DNA of 41,109 nucleotides from CAZPRY01 sp964589175 (GTDB taxonomy: Bacteria; Fidelibacterota; UBA2242): the NCBI GenBank assembly GCA_964589175.1, contig CAZPRY010000037.1:1-41109 (forward strand), in the 5' to 3' direction. Position 1 is the stretch's first letter; each line of letters starts with the position of its first letter. Shown piece after piece: positions 7,301-16,080 of the stretch. The notes beneath the pieces are model-generated. The model was not told the origin of the DNA, searched no databases, and saw only the letters and a program-made list of their open reading frames with translations. Made by a program: the position numbers and the translations under genes.

Positions 7301-8954
7301 ATTTCCCCCAATTATATTGCGTTAAACCTTTATCTGTCGCAAACCAGACGTAGTCCCCCTCCATGATAATTCGAAACACGTGATTGCCAGCCAGCCCGTC
7401 CGCCGTCGTGTAATGTTCAAAATAGTTATCGGCCAGGCGGACCAGGAAAGCCCCGGCATCGGTACCGATCCAGAGGTAGCCGTCCATCAGGTCCATGTCG
7501 TAGATGTCCCTGTCATTGATTTCCGGAATGTAGGGCAGGTTCTCCCAGACATCCGTCTTTTGAAAATACTGTAAAATGCTGCGATAGTGAGCAAAAACGA
7601 TCAGTGAGTCCGTTGCGGCGATGGCATCGAAATCCGCTGCGACACTCTCATTCAAGCCAATTTCCCGTCCGTTTATGTCAAAATGACTGACCTTGTGATT
7701 CCCACGCTCCACCGAATATAAACCATTGTCGGTCCCGACCCAAATTCTTTTTTGATTCGCGACCACTTTCAGGATATTCAACGGCGGTCCTTTGGGTGTA
7801 AGCGGGAAGCGCTTGACTTTCAGGGAAGGAATTTTAATCGTATTCAGACCGTGCGGCGTTCCGATCCAGGCCAGCGAATCCTCCAGGGCGATGGTATTGA
7901 TGACTTCATCGGAAAGGCCTTTTGTCATAGGGATGCGCTTCCAACTGTTTTTCTTATAGTGATAAACGCTCACGCCCTGATTTGTTCCAATCCAAAGACG
8001 CTGATCTTTAAACGCCAGGTCATAGATTTCGTAAGTGGCGAGTTCCGGGATGAATAAATTTTCGTAATATTGCCAGGTCCCTTCCTCCAGAATGAGCCGG
8101 GATAAGCCGGCCCGATTGAAGAGCGGATCGTCATCCAGCAGGTAGCCCCCCATCCAGAGCGAATTACTCCCGGAAGCCAGGGCGAAGATAAAATTCTGCA
8201 ATGGTCCCATCGGTTCCAGGTTAAGCGACCGTGAATTTCGATCACCTTCGAGCAAGCCCAGGCCCCAGGCCCCGCCAAAGACATCCTCGCGGACATCCGA
8301 GATGAAAAAGGACAACGGAAATTCCCGGAACTCCTCGTCGATAATGACGCCCCGGTTTTCCAGACGGTAACGGGGAGTGATGAAGTAATCGTCGAGTCGC
8401 GGCAAAGGATCGGACATACTCGGACTCCAGATCACATCGGTGGGAAGTTCGTGTTCGTAGGATTGCAGGTTGCCGAGAATTTTATTTATTTTCAGGAGGA
8501 AACCGCCCGGGGCCGTGGCCCAGATGGCGGCGGCGCTCACCCCCAGACGATCGATTTGAACGTCCCACGGCAGGTAACTGCCGGTCGGAATATTCGTCCA
8601 GGTCTCGGCGCTGGGCGTTAGAAAGCTGAGCCCCTTACGGTGCGCCGCCCACAGGAATTGAGTGGATTCATCATACAGAACCGCCGTTATAAAATCATCC
8701 GCAAGACCGTCACTGACCGTGTAAGGCATCTCCCAGTACCGGCCGTAACGCTGGTAGGGCACAATCCCGCCGCTTGTGCCGAAATAGATATACTCATAAG
8801 CGTTCGTCAGGCTGGTGGGATAATTGCAGTTTTTATAGCTGCGCCAATCGCCCATCTGATACAGGCGAACCGGAAGTTGTCCATCGTTCTGGGCCCATCC
8901 GGGCTGCATGGAAACCAACAGCAGCATCGTCGCCAGAAACCGAAATCTCTTCAT
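7290..8954 (-). CDS. Secreted two-component-regulator-type beta-propeller
   Basis: 554-residue exported protein: signal peptide MKRFRFLATMLLLVSMQPGWAQ followed by repeats of the 'GLxxNxVxxIxxDxxxxxWxGTxxGL' type. Clear copies include GLADDFITAVLYDES, GLSDEVINTIALED...IGTPHGL, RIWVGTDNGLYSV, YLWIGTDAGAFLV and GLAGNHVFRIIMEG...FATDKGL. These repeats normally form the periplasmic sensor propeller of hybrid histidine kinases, but here the protein ends after the last repeat with no membrane helix or kinase, so it is a stand-alone secreted propeller. It sits six bases downstream of dprA and overlaps the GWxTD gene, so the two secreted proteins are probably made together and may interact. The ligand is unknown. 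Confidence 0.82.
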   Translation of the reverse strand: MKRFRFLATMLLLVSMQPGWAQNDGQLPVRLYQMGDWRSYKNCNYPTSLTNAYEYIYFGTSGGIVPYQRYGRYWEMPYTVSDGLADDFITAVLYDESTQFLWAAHRKGLSFLTPSAETWTNIPTGSYLPWDVQIDRLGVSAAAIWATAPGGFLLKINKILGNLQSYEHELPTDVIWSPSMSDPLPRLDDYFITPRYRLENRGVIIDEEFREFPLSFFISDVREDVFGGAWGLGLLEGDRNSRSLNLEPMGPLQNFIFALASGSNSLWMGGYLLDDDPLFNRAGLSRLILEEGTWQYYENLFIPELATYEIYDLAFKDQRLWIGTNQGVSVYHYKKNSWKRIPMTKGLSDEVINTIALEDSLAWIGTPHGLNTIKIPSLKVKRFPLTPKGPPLNILKVVANQKRIWVGTDNGLYSVERGNHKVSHFDINGREIGLNESVAADFDAIAATDSLIVFAHYRSILQYFQKTDVWENLPYIPEINDRDIYDMDLMDGYLWIGTDAGAFLVRLADNYFEHYTTADGLAGNHVFRIIMEGDYVWFATDKGLTQYNWGKYAL

Positions 8955-8960
8955 CTTGAC

Positions 8961-10055
8961 CTAACCGATTTTCGTGAACATTTTACCGGCCAGCTGCCGG
9001 ACCGCGCCCTTGAGTTCCAGGGTCAGCAGGGCGCTGAGTACTTCATAGGAGGCTTTACCGGCTTTCGCGCTGATCTCATCGATGTGCAGGGGTTCATACT
9101 CTAGGACGTCATAGACCCGTTTTTCGTCACCGTCGAACTCGAAATCGATTTTCAGTTGCCGTATGGTAGTCGGAAATTTACGGGCCGCTTCGATCTCGCT
9201 GAGCACATCTTCAACATCCAGCACCATTTTGGCGCCCTTTTGAATCAGGCGATTTGCGCCGCGGCTTTTCATATCCGTGATTCTTCCCGGAACGGCGTAC
9301 ACTTCCCGGTTTTGATCCAGGGAGAAATAGGCCGTCAGCAGTGCGCCGCTCTTCTCGCCGGCTTCAATCACAACCGTCCCGAGACTGAGGCCGGAAATGA
9401 TACGATTGCGGCGCGGGAAGTTCGAGGCTTCGGGCTTTGTGTCGAAGGCAAACTCCGAACAGTAAACGCCGTTTTGCACAATCTGCTTGCCAAGTTCGCG
9501 ATTTTCGGGCGGATATACACGATCGACACCGTTGCCCAGCACTGCGATCGTCCGGCCGCCGGCCTTCAGGGCGGCCCGATGGGCCGTCGTATCGATACCG
9601 CGGGCAAAGCCGCTGACGATACAGATGTTCTGCTCGACCAGCCCCCTCACCAGGTTTTCGGCCGCATCCCGGCCGTGCGCAGTTGGTGTCCGGGTGCCGA
9701 CGATCGCCACGGCATCCTGATCCGAATCCTTGAATTCGCCCTGCAAAAACAACAGGATCGGCGGATCGTAGATCTTTTTCAGGCGCGGTGGGTAGCCGCT
9801 GTCAAAGATGGAGATCAGTTCATAGGGACCGTCTGCCAGAACGCCCAGCTGCGTCTCTACGAATTTCTCATCCGTTTCCGTTAAAATTCTGTCAGCCAGC
9901 CCGAGGTCGATTCCGGGAACTTCTGTCAGGCGTTTGACGGAGGCCCCGAAAACAGCTTCAAGATCGGGAAAACTTTGGTGCAGACTCAGGATTCTGCGCG
10001 TGGCGAGCCCTTTGACGGAAAGAAGTCTCAGCAGTGTGCGCGAATTATTCGACAT
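8961..10055 (-). CDS. dprA: DNA-processing protein DprA (Smf)
   Basis: DprA binds incoming single-stranded DNA and loads RecA during natural transformation. The 364-residue protein has an N-terminal helix-hairpin-helix-like region (about 1-85, 'EVPGIDLGLADRIL'), then the DprA Rossmann domain with AIVGTRTPTAHG, IVSGFARGIDTTAHRAAL, TIAVLGNGVDRVYPPENREL, 'FPRRNRIISGLS' and 'EKSGALLTA', all standard for the family. A C-terminal winged-helix domain (about 300-364) completes the usual length. It overlaps the 3' end of obgE by 11 bases, so the two are cotranscribed. No other competence gene is in the window. Confidence 0.95.
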   Translation of the reverse strand: MSNNSRTLLRLLSVKGLATRRILSLHQSFPDLEAVFGASVKRLTEVPGIDLGLADRILTETDEKFVETQLGVLADGPYELISIFDSGYPPRLKKIYDPPILLFLQGEFKDSDQDAVAIVGTRTPTAHGRDAAENLVRGLVEQNICIVSGFARGIDTTAHRAALKAGGRTIAVLGNGVDRVYPPENRELGKQIVQNGVYCSEFAFDTKPEASNFPRRNRIISGLSLGTVVIEAGEKSGALLTAYFSLDQNREVYAVPGRITDMKSRGANRLIQKGAKMVLDVEDVLSEIEAARKFPTTIRQLKIDFEFDGDEKRVYDVLEYEPLHIDEISAKAGKASYEVLSALLTLELKGAVRQLAGKMFTKIG

Positions 10056-11016
10056 TCCTTAAAAGTGTTACGGCGGTCTCGACAAATAAATCCAGCCCCA
10101 TTCCGGTAACAGCAGAGATGGAAACGAGCGGCAGGTCGGCAATCGCGATCATCGGTAATTCCTCCGCGAGATCGCATTTTGTCACCACAATAAAACGCTG
10201 TTTTTCCCGAAATTCCGGAAGGTGCTGCTCCAATTCTTCATTCAACAATCGATAGGTTTTCTCCGGTTCCGCGTCGGTGGATTCGATCAGAAAGGCCAGT
10301 ACCCTGGTTCGTTCCAGGTGGCGCAGAAAGCGATGTCCCAACCCTTTCCCGAGATGAGCGCCCTCGATCAGACCGGGGATATCGGCCATGACGAAACTGC
10401 GGAAATCGCCGTATTTGACGATTCCCAGGTTGGGCACAAGGGTCGTGAACGGGTAGTCTGCAATTTTGGGTTTGGCCGCCGAAAGTTTGGAAATCAGGGT
10501 GGATTTCCCGGCGTTCGGCAAGCCCACCAGGCCCACATCGGAAAGTACTTTCAGTTCGAAGATGAGATTTTTCTCTTCGGCAGGTTGGCCGGCCTGGGCA
10601 TTACGCGGGGCGCGATTGGAAGGCGTGACAAAAGCGGCATTCCCCCGTCCTCCGCGCCCGCCATACGCCACGACAACGGATTGCTCTTTTTCAACCAGAT
10701 CGGCGATAATCGCACCGGTCTCTTCATCGATAACCACCGTACCCTGGGGAACCGGTATCACCACGGATTCGCCATCCGAACCCGATTTCCGCGATCCCTG
10801 CCCCATCCGTGCGTTTTTAGCGTGATAACTTTTATGATATTTAACGTCCTGGAGGGTGTATAAATTGGCGTCTACTTTAACGATGACATCGCCCCCACGG
10901 CCACCGTTTCCACCACTCGGGCCGCCTTTGGGAACATGCTTTTCTCGTCGGAATGCGACACATCCGTTGCCCCCTGCACCGGATTTAACATATACTTTCG
11001 TCAGATCTACAAACAA
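10045..11016 (-). CDS. obgE: Obg-family GTPase
   Basis: Ribosome-associated GTPase for 50S assembly and stress control. The glycine-rich Obg fold fills residues 1-158 (KSGAGGNGCVAFRREK, GGPSGGNGGRGGDVIV). The G domain follows with G1 GLPNAGKS (165-172), G2 TTLVPNLG, G3 DIPG (212-215), G4 TKCD and G5 SISAV. At 323 residues it lacks the C-terminal OCT extension of some homologues. The start is a TTG: minus-strand TTG-TTT-GTA-GAT gives the canonical (M)FVD N-terminus, with a GAGG-like site 11 bases upstream. obgE is usually next to rplU-rpmA; here it instead heads an operon with dprA and secreted-protein genes. Confidence 0.95.
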   Translation of the reverse strand: MFVDLTKVYVKSGAGGNGCVAFRREKHVPKGGPSGGNGGRGGDVIVKVDANLYTLQDVKYHKSYHAKNARMGQGSRKSGSDGESVVIPVPQGTVVIDEETGAIIADLVEKEQSVVVAYGGRGGRGNAAFVTPSNRAPRNAQAGQPAEEKNLIFELKVLSDVGLVGLPNAGKSTLISKLSAAKPKIADYPFTTLVPNLGIVKYGDFRSFVMADIPGLIEGAHLGKGLGHRFLRHLERTRVLAFLIESTDAEPEKTYRLLNEELEQHLPEFREKQRFIVVTKCDLAEELPMIAIADLPLVSISAVTGMGLDLFVETAVTLLRNVE

Positions 11017-11197
11017 GCTGAATTTTACCTCTGTTTTTAGGAATTCTTCAAATCCATAATGGTTTTAACTCGCGAATACGCGCCAGGTTGCAGACAATTT
11101 CAGTTTGACGGCGCGAACCATTGTAGCGAGCATGTTGAAAACTTAACTCATTTATCGTTCACAACAAATCCATAAACGACCGGCAGCCTGTTTACCG

Positions 11198-12337
11198 TCA
11201 ATACATCTCGTATTTCACCAAGCGCCCGTCAAGCGGACCGTTTTTAAGCGGGATCTTGAAGGACGTCCGCAAGCCGACATCCTTGATGTAAGTCCGTTCA
11301 CCGAAATAAATATAGGCCTGTGAGTTCGTACACCGCTGTTTCAGGAAGTCGCCCAGATCCCGATAAAAAGCCGGCAGACTGTCCTTCTCACCCATCCGGA
11401 TTCCGTACGGCGGATTGCTGATGATCACCGCATCGGATATGCCGGTCGATTTAAAAAGATCCTTAACCCGGAATTTGATCCTCGCACCGGACGGCAGGTT
11501 GCGGCTGTTGGCTTGCGCAATTTCAACGGCTGCGGGTGAAATATCGCTGCCCTGAATCAGTCCCTCGGGCAACTCCCGAACGGCCGAATCCGCCTCGGCC
11601 TTGACTTTTACCCATAATTTTTTATCGAAATCCGGTAAAGACTCGAAGCCGAAACGGGACCTTTTAAATGCGGCCGGAATGCGGCAGTAGTGCATCAGGG
11701 CCTCCGTCAGAATGGTCCCCGAACCGCACATCGGGTCATAGAGCGGCGCCTCACCCGACCAGCCGCTGAGACGTACCAGGGCGGCGGCCAGCGTTTCCTG
11801 CATCGGGGCTTCAACGGCCCGCACCCGGTATCCGCGGCGATGCAGCGGTCCGCCGGAAGTGTCCAGACTGATCATCGCCCGGTCATTTTCCAGGTGCAGT
11901 CCGATCCAGAGATCCGGGTTCTGGCTATCGACATTGGGCCGCAACTCGAATTGTTCGCGAAACTGATCGACGATGGCGTCTTTGATCACCAGGGCTGCGT
12001 ACTTGGAATGCTGGATCTTCGAGTGGGCGACGTTGGCAAAAACCGCGAAGGTTTGATCGAGTTTGATCAGATTGGTCCAGTCTATCGTTTGGGCCATTTT
12101 ATAGAGGTATTTGGTGCTGTGACAGTCGAACTGGATCAGCGGCGCAAGGATGCGGGACACCAACCGAGACTGGTAATTCATGCGGTAAAGGGCTTCACTG
12201 TCCGCCTGAAAGTAGATTCCCCGGTAACCCAGCGAACTGTCGTGCGCACCGAGTTCTGTCAATTCCTGTTCGCCGAGAGATTCCATTTCGCCGGCAATCT
12301 GGGCAAAATAGTGTTGATTTTCCTGGTATAAGAACAT
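11198..12337 (-). CDS. THUMP-domain RNA N2-guanine methyltransferase (RlmL/YpsC type)
   Basis: SAM-dependent methyltransferase with an N-terminal ferredoxin-like plus THUMP RNA-binding region (about 1-160) and a UPF0020-type catalytic domain. Motif I is YDPMCGSGTILTEALMHYC and the catalytic motif is ISNPPYGIRMGE. At 379 residues it matches single-domain YpsC/RlmL proteins that methylate 23S rRNA guanine (G2445 in E. coli), not the long RlmKL fusion. Its start lies just below the aldolase terminator and no good Shine-Dalgarno is seen. The 181 bases between its stop and obgE hold no convincing gene. Confidence 0.88.
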   Translation of the reverse strand: MFLYQENQHYFAQIAGEMESLGEQELTELGAHDSSLGYRGIYFQADSEALYRMNYQSRLVSRILAPLIQFDCHSTKYLYKMAQTIDWTNLIKLDQTFAVFANVAHSKIQHSKYAALVIKDAIVDQFREQFELRPNVDSQNPDLWIGLHLENDRAMISLDTSGGPLHRRGYRVRAVEAPMQETLAAALVRLSGWSGEAPLYDPMCGSGTILTEALMHYCRIPAAFKRSRFGFESLPDFDKKLWVKVKAEADSAVRELPEGLIQGSDISPAAVEIAQANSRNLPSGARIKFRVKDLFKSTGISDAVIISNPPYGIRMGEKDSLPAFYRDLGDFLKQRCTNSQAYIYFGERTYIKDVGLRTSFKIPLKNGPLDGRLVKYEMY

Positions 12338-12348
12338 AATTCCTTCAG

Positions 12349-12396
12349 AAAAAACTTCTCCTGACCTACCCGTAAACGCGTGTAAATCAGGAGAAG
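12349..12396 (-). terminator. Rho-independent terminator of the aldolase gene
   Basis: The minus strand reads CTTCTCCTGA, a 22-base loop, then TCAGGAGAAG (plus 12387-12396 and 12355-12364), a perfect 10-bp stem, followed directly by six U residues (plus A-run 12349-12354). It lies between the stop of fba and the start of the THUMP methyltransferase on the same strand, so it separates the two transcription units. Confidence 0.82.
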
Positions 12397-12430
12397 AATA
12401 TTGATTTAAAAAACGAACTCAAAAGGCGTG

Positions 12431-13459
12431 TCAGCGCCCCATCGATTTGCCGGTGGATTTGAGATCGTTGCAGGCTTGTACGACGCGATCCGCCATGGTA
12501 ACGCGACCCGCTTTCAACCAGGCACGCGGATCGTACAGTTTCTTCACACCGACTTCACCGTCAACCTTCAATACCTTGTCGTAATTTACAAACATGTGCG
12601 CCGCCACGCCGCGGGTAAAGGCATACTGCGTATCCGTATCGACATTCATCTTGACGACGCCGTAAAGAAGCGTCTCGTGTATCTCCTCAATCGTCGATCC
12701 GGAACCGCCGTGGAACACGAGCAGGAAGCGGGCGTCTTTTCCGTACTTCGCCATTACTGCATCCTGACCGTTCTTTAAAATAGCCGGCTTCAGCACCACG
12801 TTGCCAGGTTTGTACACGCCGTGCACATTACCGAAGGTCGCCGCAAACATATAGCGGGCGCCTTTGATCTGGCTGAGGGCTTCATAGACGGCGAGCATAT
12901 CGGCGGGTGTCGTGTACAATTTTTCCTTACCGACTTCCTCAGTGTTGACACCGTCTTCCTCGCCGCCGACGACTCCGGCCTCGACTTCGAGAATGATTTC
13001 GTTTTCGTGGCATAGTTTTAACAGTTCGACGGCATGTTGCATATTTTCTTTGAGCGGAACCGCACTGCCGTCGTACATGTGACTCTGAAACAGATTCGGT
13101 TGCCCCGCGGCTCGCCGCCGGGCTGTTTCCGCAATGAGCGGTTTCAGAAAAGTATCGATTTTATCGGTCTGGCAGTGATCCGTATGCAGGGCGATGTTGA
13201 CATCGTAGGCTGCGGCCACGCGGTGGGCGTGCTCGGCCAGAATGATGGAACCCAACACCATGTCTTTGAGGTTACCGCTGGCATGGGCGCCGCCGCCGGT
13301 CGAAACCTGGATAATACCGTCGCTGTTCGCCTTTGCGAAACCTTCGATAGCAGCATTCATGGTATCGGTCGCGGTAACATTGATGGCCGGATAGGCATAG
13401 CCCTCAACATGGGCCTTTTCCAGCATTTGAATATATTTTTCATGATTTACAATGGGCAT
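12431..13459 (-). CDS. fba: Class II fructose-bisphosphate aldolase
   Basis: Zinc-dependent cleavage of fructose 1,6-bisphosphate into glyceraldehyde 3-phosphate and dihydroxyacetone phosphate. The 342-residue protein has the class II signatures: HTDHCQTDKI with zinc-binding His, EVEAGVVGGEEDGVN, FAATFGNVHGVYKPG, the phosphate-binding FHGGSGS, and KMNVDTDTQYAFTRG. The start is firm, with AAGGAG spaced six bases from the ATG. The gene is monocistronic: its own upstream region, and a strong terminator 35 bases past the stop. Confidence 0.95.
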   Translation of the reverse strand: MPIVNHEKYIQMLEKAHVEGYAYPAINVTATDTMNAAIEGFAKANSDGIIQVSTGGGAHASGNLKDMVLGSIILAEHAHRVAAAYDVNIALHTDHCQTDKIDTFLKPLIAETARRRAAGQPNLFQSHMYDGSAVPLKENMQHAVELLKLCHENEIILEVEAGVVGGEEDGVNTEEVGKEKLYTTPADMLAVYEALSQIKGARYMFAATFGNVHGVYKPGNVVLKPAILKNGQDAVMAKYGKDARFLLVFHGGSGSTIEEIHETLLYGVVKMNVDTDTQYAFTRGVAAHMFVNYDKVLKVDGEVGVKKLYDPRAWLKAGRVTMADRVVQACNDLKSTGKSMGR

Positions 13460-13527
13460 ATCGGTCTCCTTTCTGCAAAATGATTGATTATGTGTTCATC
13501 GATAACCCGAATCCGGATTTATCAAGG

Positions 13528-13549
13528 CTCTAATTTATAAATATTAGAG
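13528..13549. promoter_or_regulatory. Dyad in the fba/ybaK divergent promoter region
   Basis: CTCTAAT - TTATAAAT - ATTAGAG is a perfect 7-bp inverted repeat with an AT-rich 8-base spacer. It lies about 70 bases upstream of the fba start and 140 bases upstream of the ybaK-like gene, in the only non-coding space between the divergent genes. It could be an operator; there is no direct evidence for a regulator. Confidence 0.4.
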
Positions 13550-13687
13550 AGCGATTAAAAGATAAAGATTATGAATCGCAAACAGCATTTATTTTCAACG
13601 ATTTTGACGAAAATGACCTCGCTAACTTGCGAAAATGATGTTCAGCATATATATTCAAAGCGTAATAGTAAAAACAGGAGGCTTACC

Positions 13688-14155
13688 ATGCCGGAAACCA
13701 AACGTCTTAAAAAGTTTTTGGACGAAAACAAGGTCAAGTATGAAATCATTCCGCATTCGAAGGCCTACACAGCCCAGCGCGTGGCATCCAGTACGCACCT
13801 CTCCGGTCAGATTATCGTTAAAACCGTAGTCGTAAAAATCGACGGGAAATTCGCTCTGGCTGTGTTACCGGCCAATGATCGCGTGAGTTTCAATCTCTTT
13901 TCCAAGGCAATGGGCACCGAGGAGATTGAGATGGCTTCGGAAGATGAATTCCGCACACTCTTCCCGGATTGCGAAACAGGGGCCATGCCGCCGTTCGGCC
14001 TGTTATACGATTTATCGACGTATCTTTCCACCGATTTACAGGATAACGACCTGATTGGCTTTAACGCCTGCAACCATACCGAAATCATCCGGATGAAATT
14101 TCTCGATTACCTGGAACTCGTCAAACCGAAAATGGTTCACTTCGAAATCAGTTGA
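13688..14155 (+). CDS. YbaK/aminoacyl-tRNA deacylase family protein
   Basis: 155-residue YbaK/ProX-type protein that hydrolyses misacylated tRNA or acts as a general aminoacyl-tRNA deacylase. Features are the N-terminal KRLKKFLDENKVKYEIIPHS, 'TAQRVA', the central IVKTVVVKIDGKFALAVLPA strand pair with the conserved Lys, and DCETGAMPPFG near the C-terminus, which matches the family's GxxPPFG loop. The frame is open further upstream (from 13571), but I set the start at the ATG at 13688 because AGGAGG (13676-13681) is six bases upstream and homology begins there. The exact tRNA substrate cannot be told from sequence. Confidence 0.88.
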   Translation: MPETKRLKKFLDENKVKYEIIPHSKAYTAQRVASSTHLSGQIIVKTVVVKIDGKFALAVLPANDRVSFNLFSKAMGTEEIEMASEDEFRTLFPDCETGAMPPFGLLYDLSTYLSTDLQDNDLIGFNACNHTEIIRMKFLDYLELVKPKMVHFEIS

Positions 14156-14208
14156 TCCGTCCCGGATTATTCGCTGGTTTTTCCTTATCGCTTTATTAAA
14201 TTATTTGC

Positions 14209-14655
14209 ATGAAAGTTTTCTACACTGACGGAGCCTGTTCTGGCAATCCCGGTCCAGGAGGATGGGGTGTTGTTTGTCTTGCTGACGGCAAGATTCTGAA
14301 AAAATGGGGCGGTTACGAGGAGAACACCACAAATAATCGCATGGAATTGATTGCCGCCATCGAAGCCCTGCAATCATTGGAACCGGGCGAAAGCGCTGAA
14401 ATCCATACCGACAGCAACTACGTGCGCCAGGGAATCACCGAATGGATCAGCAACTGGAAACGCAAAGGCTGGATTACGGCGGGTAAAAAGCCGGTTAAAA
14501 ACCAGGATTTGTGGCAGACGCTCGATCGGTTGAGTCATCCGGATCTCCGATGGTACTACGTGGCGGGACATTCCGGGCACGAGTGGAATGAACTCTGCGA
14601 TTCGATTGCGCGGGATTTCATACTGACAAAGCGAAAAAGAGCACTCGTCGACTAG
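14209..14655 (+). CDS. rnhA: Ribonuclease HI
   Basis: Cleaves RNA in RNA-DNA hybrids. The 148-residue protein carries the complete active site: D7 in YTDGACSGNPGPGGWG, E46 in NNRMELIAAIEAL, D68 in HTDSNYV, H121 in AGHSGH and D131 in CDSIAR. The basic handle segment 'WISNWKRKGWITAGKKPVKN' is present, as in E. coli RNase HI. No Shine-Dalgarno is visible in the AT-rich sequence before the ATG, so initiation may be leaderless or SD-independent. It follows the YbaK-like gene by 53 bases. Confidence 0.95.
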   Translation: MKVFYTDGACSGNPGPGGWGVVCLADGKILKKWGGYEENTTNNRMELIAAIEALQSLEPGESAEIHTDSNYVRQGITEWISNWKRKGWITAGKKPVKNQDLWQTLDRLSHPDLRWYYVAGHSGHEWNELCDSIARDFILTKRKRALVD

Positions 14656-14778
14656 GATTTTATATCGAGCGTTTTTTGATAGCATGCCCCTGCTTTGAGA
14701 TTAATCACCTCACAGTAAGGGAATTTTACAGACCTGCGGATGAAGACAACTAATATATAAACTACACATCCAACACCT
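14656..14778. other. Intergenic region before the DUF2135-like gene
   Basis: Short non-coding stretch of 123 bases with no clear terminator for rnhA. It is AT-rich close to the next start (CTAATATATAAAC at about 14748-14760), which could include a -10 element, but no matching -35 was convincing. Confidence 0.2.
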
Positions 14779-16065
14779 ATGAAAATTGCTCGAAGATGGT
14801 ATGAAAATATGAGAAATAAAAGACGATCTCTTAGTGCGCTGTCAGGAATAGTGATCTGCTGCCTGGTTTCTTTCTCTCTGCTTTCCGCAGAACAACCTCT
14901 GCCGGAAGGGAATTTTAAAATTGTACTGAGCTGGTCGAGTTTCTCGGCGGAGTTGGAAGCCGTGCTCCTGCTCCCCGGCAACGATCCGAACGTAGCCGAG
15001 GCACTTCCCGGAAGCCTCCCCGGAACCAGCAGCAATCAATACGTCCTTGCGTCCGGAGATGTCTCAGATGATCCGGAAATCGGCAAGGAGATTTTCACGG
15101 TCCGCAAGTTCAGTCCGGGCATTTACCAGCTCTGGATCAAAAGCAAGTTTTGTGAGGAAGGCTTCGATGATGCCGATTTCTTTCTTTCCAATGATATGGC
15201 CTCAGCTTTCGAAGGCTCCGAAGCCCGGGTGGATATCATCAGGAACGACCAGAAAATTCAGACGGTCACGATCACCGGGGATGCCAAAGGCCTGGCCTGG
15301 CTCGCCCTTGAAATCGAAGGCAGCACCCAGAATATTATCGAAATCAACAAAACCTTTCCGAACCTGCGGGCTGTTTACGGGTCCGTGATTGACGCGATGA
15401 ACGGTAATCCGGTCGAGACGGCCCTGGTGATCGCCAAAAACCGCGATACGCGCGAGATCGTCGGCCGGACTATCACCGATAACGAGGGAAAATTCACGCT
15501 CCCGGTCGACCCAGGACGTTACATAATTTTTATCGGGAAAGGCGCCTATATTTCCGATAAATACGAAGTCGATATAATTCAGGACTTTCCGCGGACCGTC
15601 CATTCCGTACTGAGTAAAATCGTCCCGCCGAAAGACTACCGGATCGTGCTGACCTGGGATCGTTTTCCCATCGACCTCGACGCTCATCTGAAGGGTCCGA
15701 ATCCGGGCCAGCCGGACTTCCACCTTTATTGGAACCGCGCAACACTGATCAACGGCAAAAAGTACCTGGATTGTGACGACCGGAATTCTTTCGGTCCGGA
15801 AACCATCACAATCCGTGACATTGATCCGGGGAATTATACCTATGCTGTTCACAACTACAGCGGCCGTGACGAAAAATCCGGCGACGCACTCTCCCGCGGG
15901 AATGTCACAGTCAAGATCTACAATGGTGATAAACTTCTGAAATTATACACGCTGCCGGTCGGCACATCCGGCAACTACTGGGTGGTTTTCAAATTGGACG
16001 GGATGACCGGCCAGATCGAGGATGTCAACCAGACCGGATTTATTTCCAATCCGGATTCCCTGTAG
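14779..16065 (+). CDS. Secreted protein with two DUF2135/YfaP-like domains flanking a carboxypeptidase-regulatory-like domain
   Basis: 428-residue exported protein. A basic N-region and hydrophobic core (ALSGIVICCLVSFSLLSA) form a signal peptide; a second in-frame ATG at 14809 is an equally plausible start, and neither has a strong ribosome site. Domain A (about 46-180) begins 'FKIVLSWSSFSAELEAVLLL'; domain C (about 285-415) begins 'YRIVLTWDRFPIDLDAHLKG'. They share IVLxW, the (S/D)PGxY turn and the closing 'VxxxLEIDG'-like strand, so I read them as an internal duplication. Domain C has the DUF2135/YfaP-type DLDAHLxxP and YAVHNYSG. Between them lies a carboxypeptidase-regulatory-like beta sandwich (about 195-255). 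The protein probably acts in the periplasm or cell envelope; substrate unknown. It converges on the helicase gene with only 15 bases between stops. Confidence 0.75.
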   Translation: MKIARRWYENMRNKRRSLSALSGIVICCLVSFSLLSAEQPLPEGNFKIVLSWSSFSAELEAVLLLPGNDPNVAEALPGSLPGTSSNQYVLASGDVSDDPEIGKEIFTVRKFSPGIYQLWIKSKFCEEGFDDADFFLSNDMASAFEGSEARVDIIRNDQKIQTVTITGDAKGLAWLALEIEGSTQNIIEINKTFPNLRAVYGSVIDAMNGNPVETALVIAKNRDTREIVGRTITDNEGKFTLPVDPGRYIIFIGKGAYISDKYEVDIIQDFPRTVHSVLSKIVPPKDYRIVLTWDRFPIDLDAHLKGPNPGQPDFHLYWNRATLINGKKYLDCDDRNSFGPETITIRDIDPGNYTYAVHNYSGRDEKSGDALSRGNVTVKIYNGDKLLKLYTLPVGTSGNYWVVFKLDGMTGQIEDVNQTGFISNPDSL

Positions 16066-16080
16066 CGAATTCGCACCCGT

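Noticed and set aside
9156..9884. Long plus-strand open frame opposite dprA
   Set aside because: Fully antisense to dprA; no domain, no ribosome site.
11035..11150. Minus-strand frame reading NELSFQHARYNGSRRQTEI... between the THUMP methyltransferase and obgE
   Set aside because: Looks protein-like but has no start codon and stops after about 36 codons; may be a dispersed intergenic repeat with AACCATT ends, but I cannot show a second copy in the window.
13600..13660. Promoter of the YbaK-like gene (TTGACG at 13604-13609)
   Set aside because: A good -35 match, but no acceptable -10 at 16-18 bases, so not reported as a feature.
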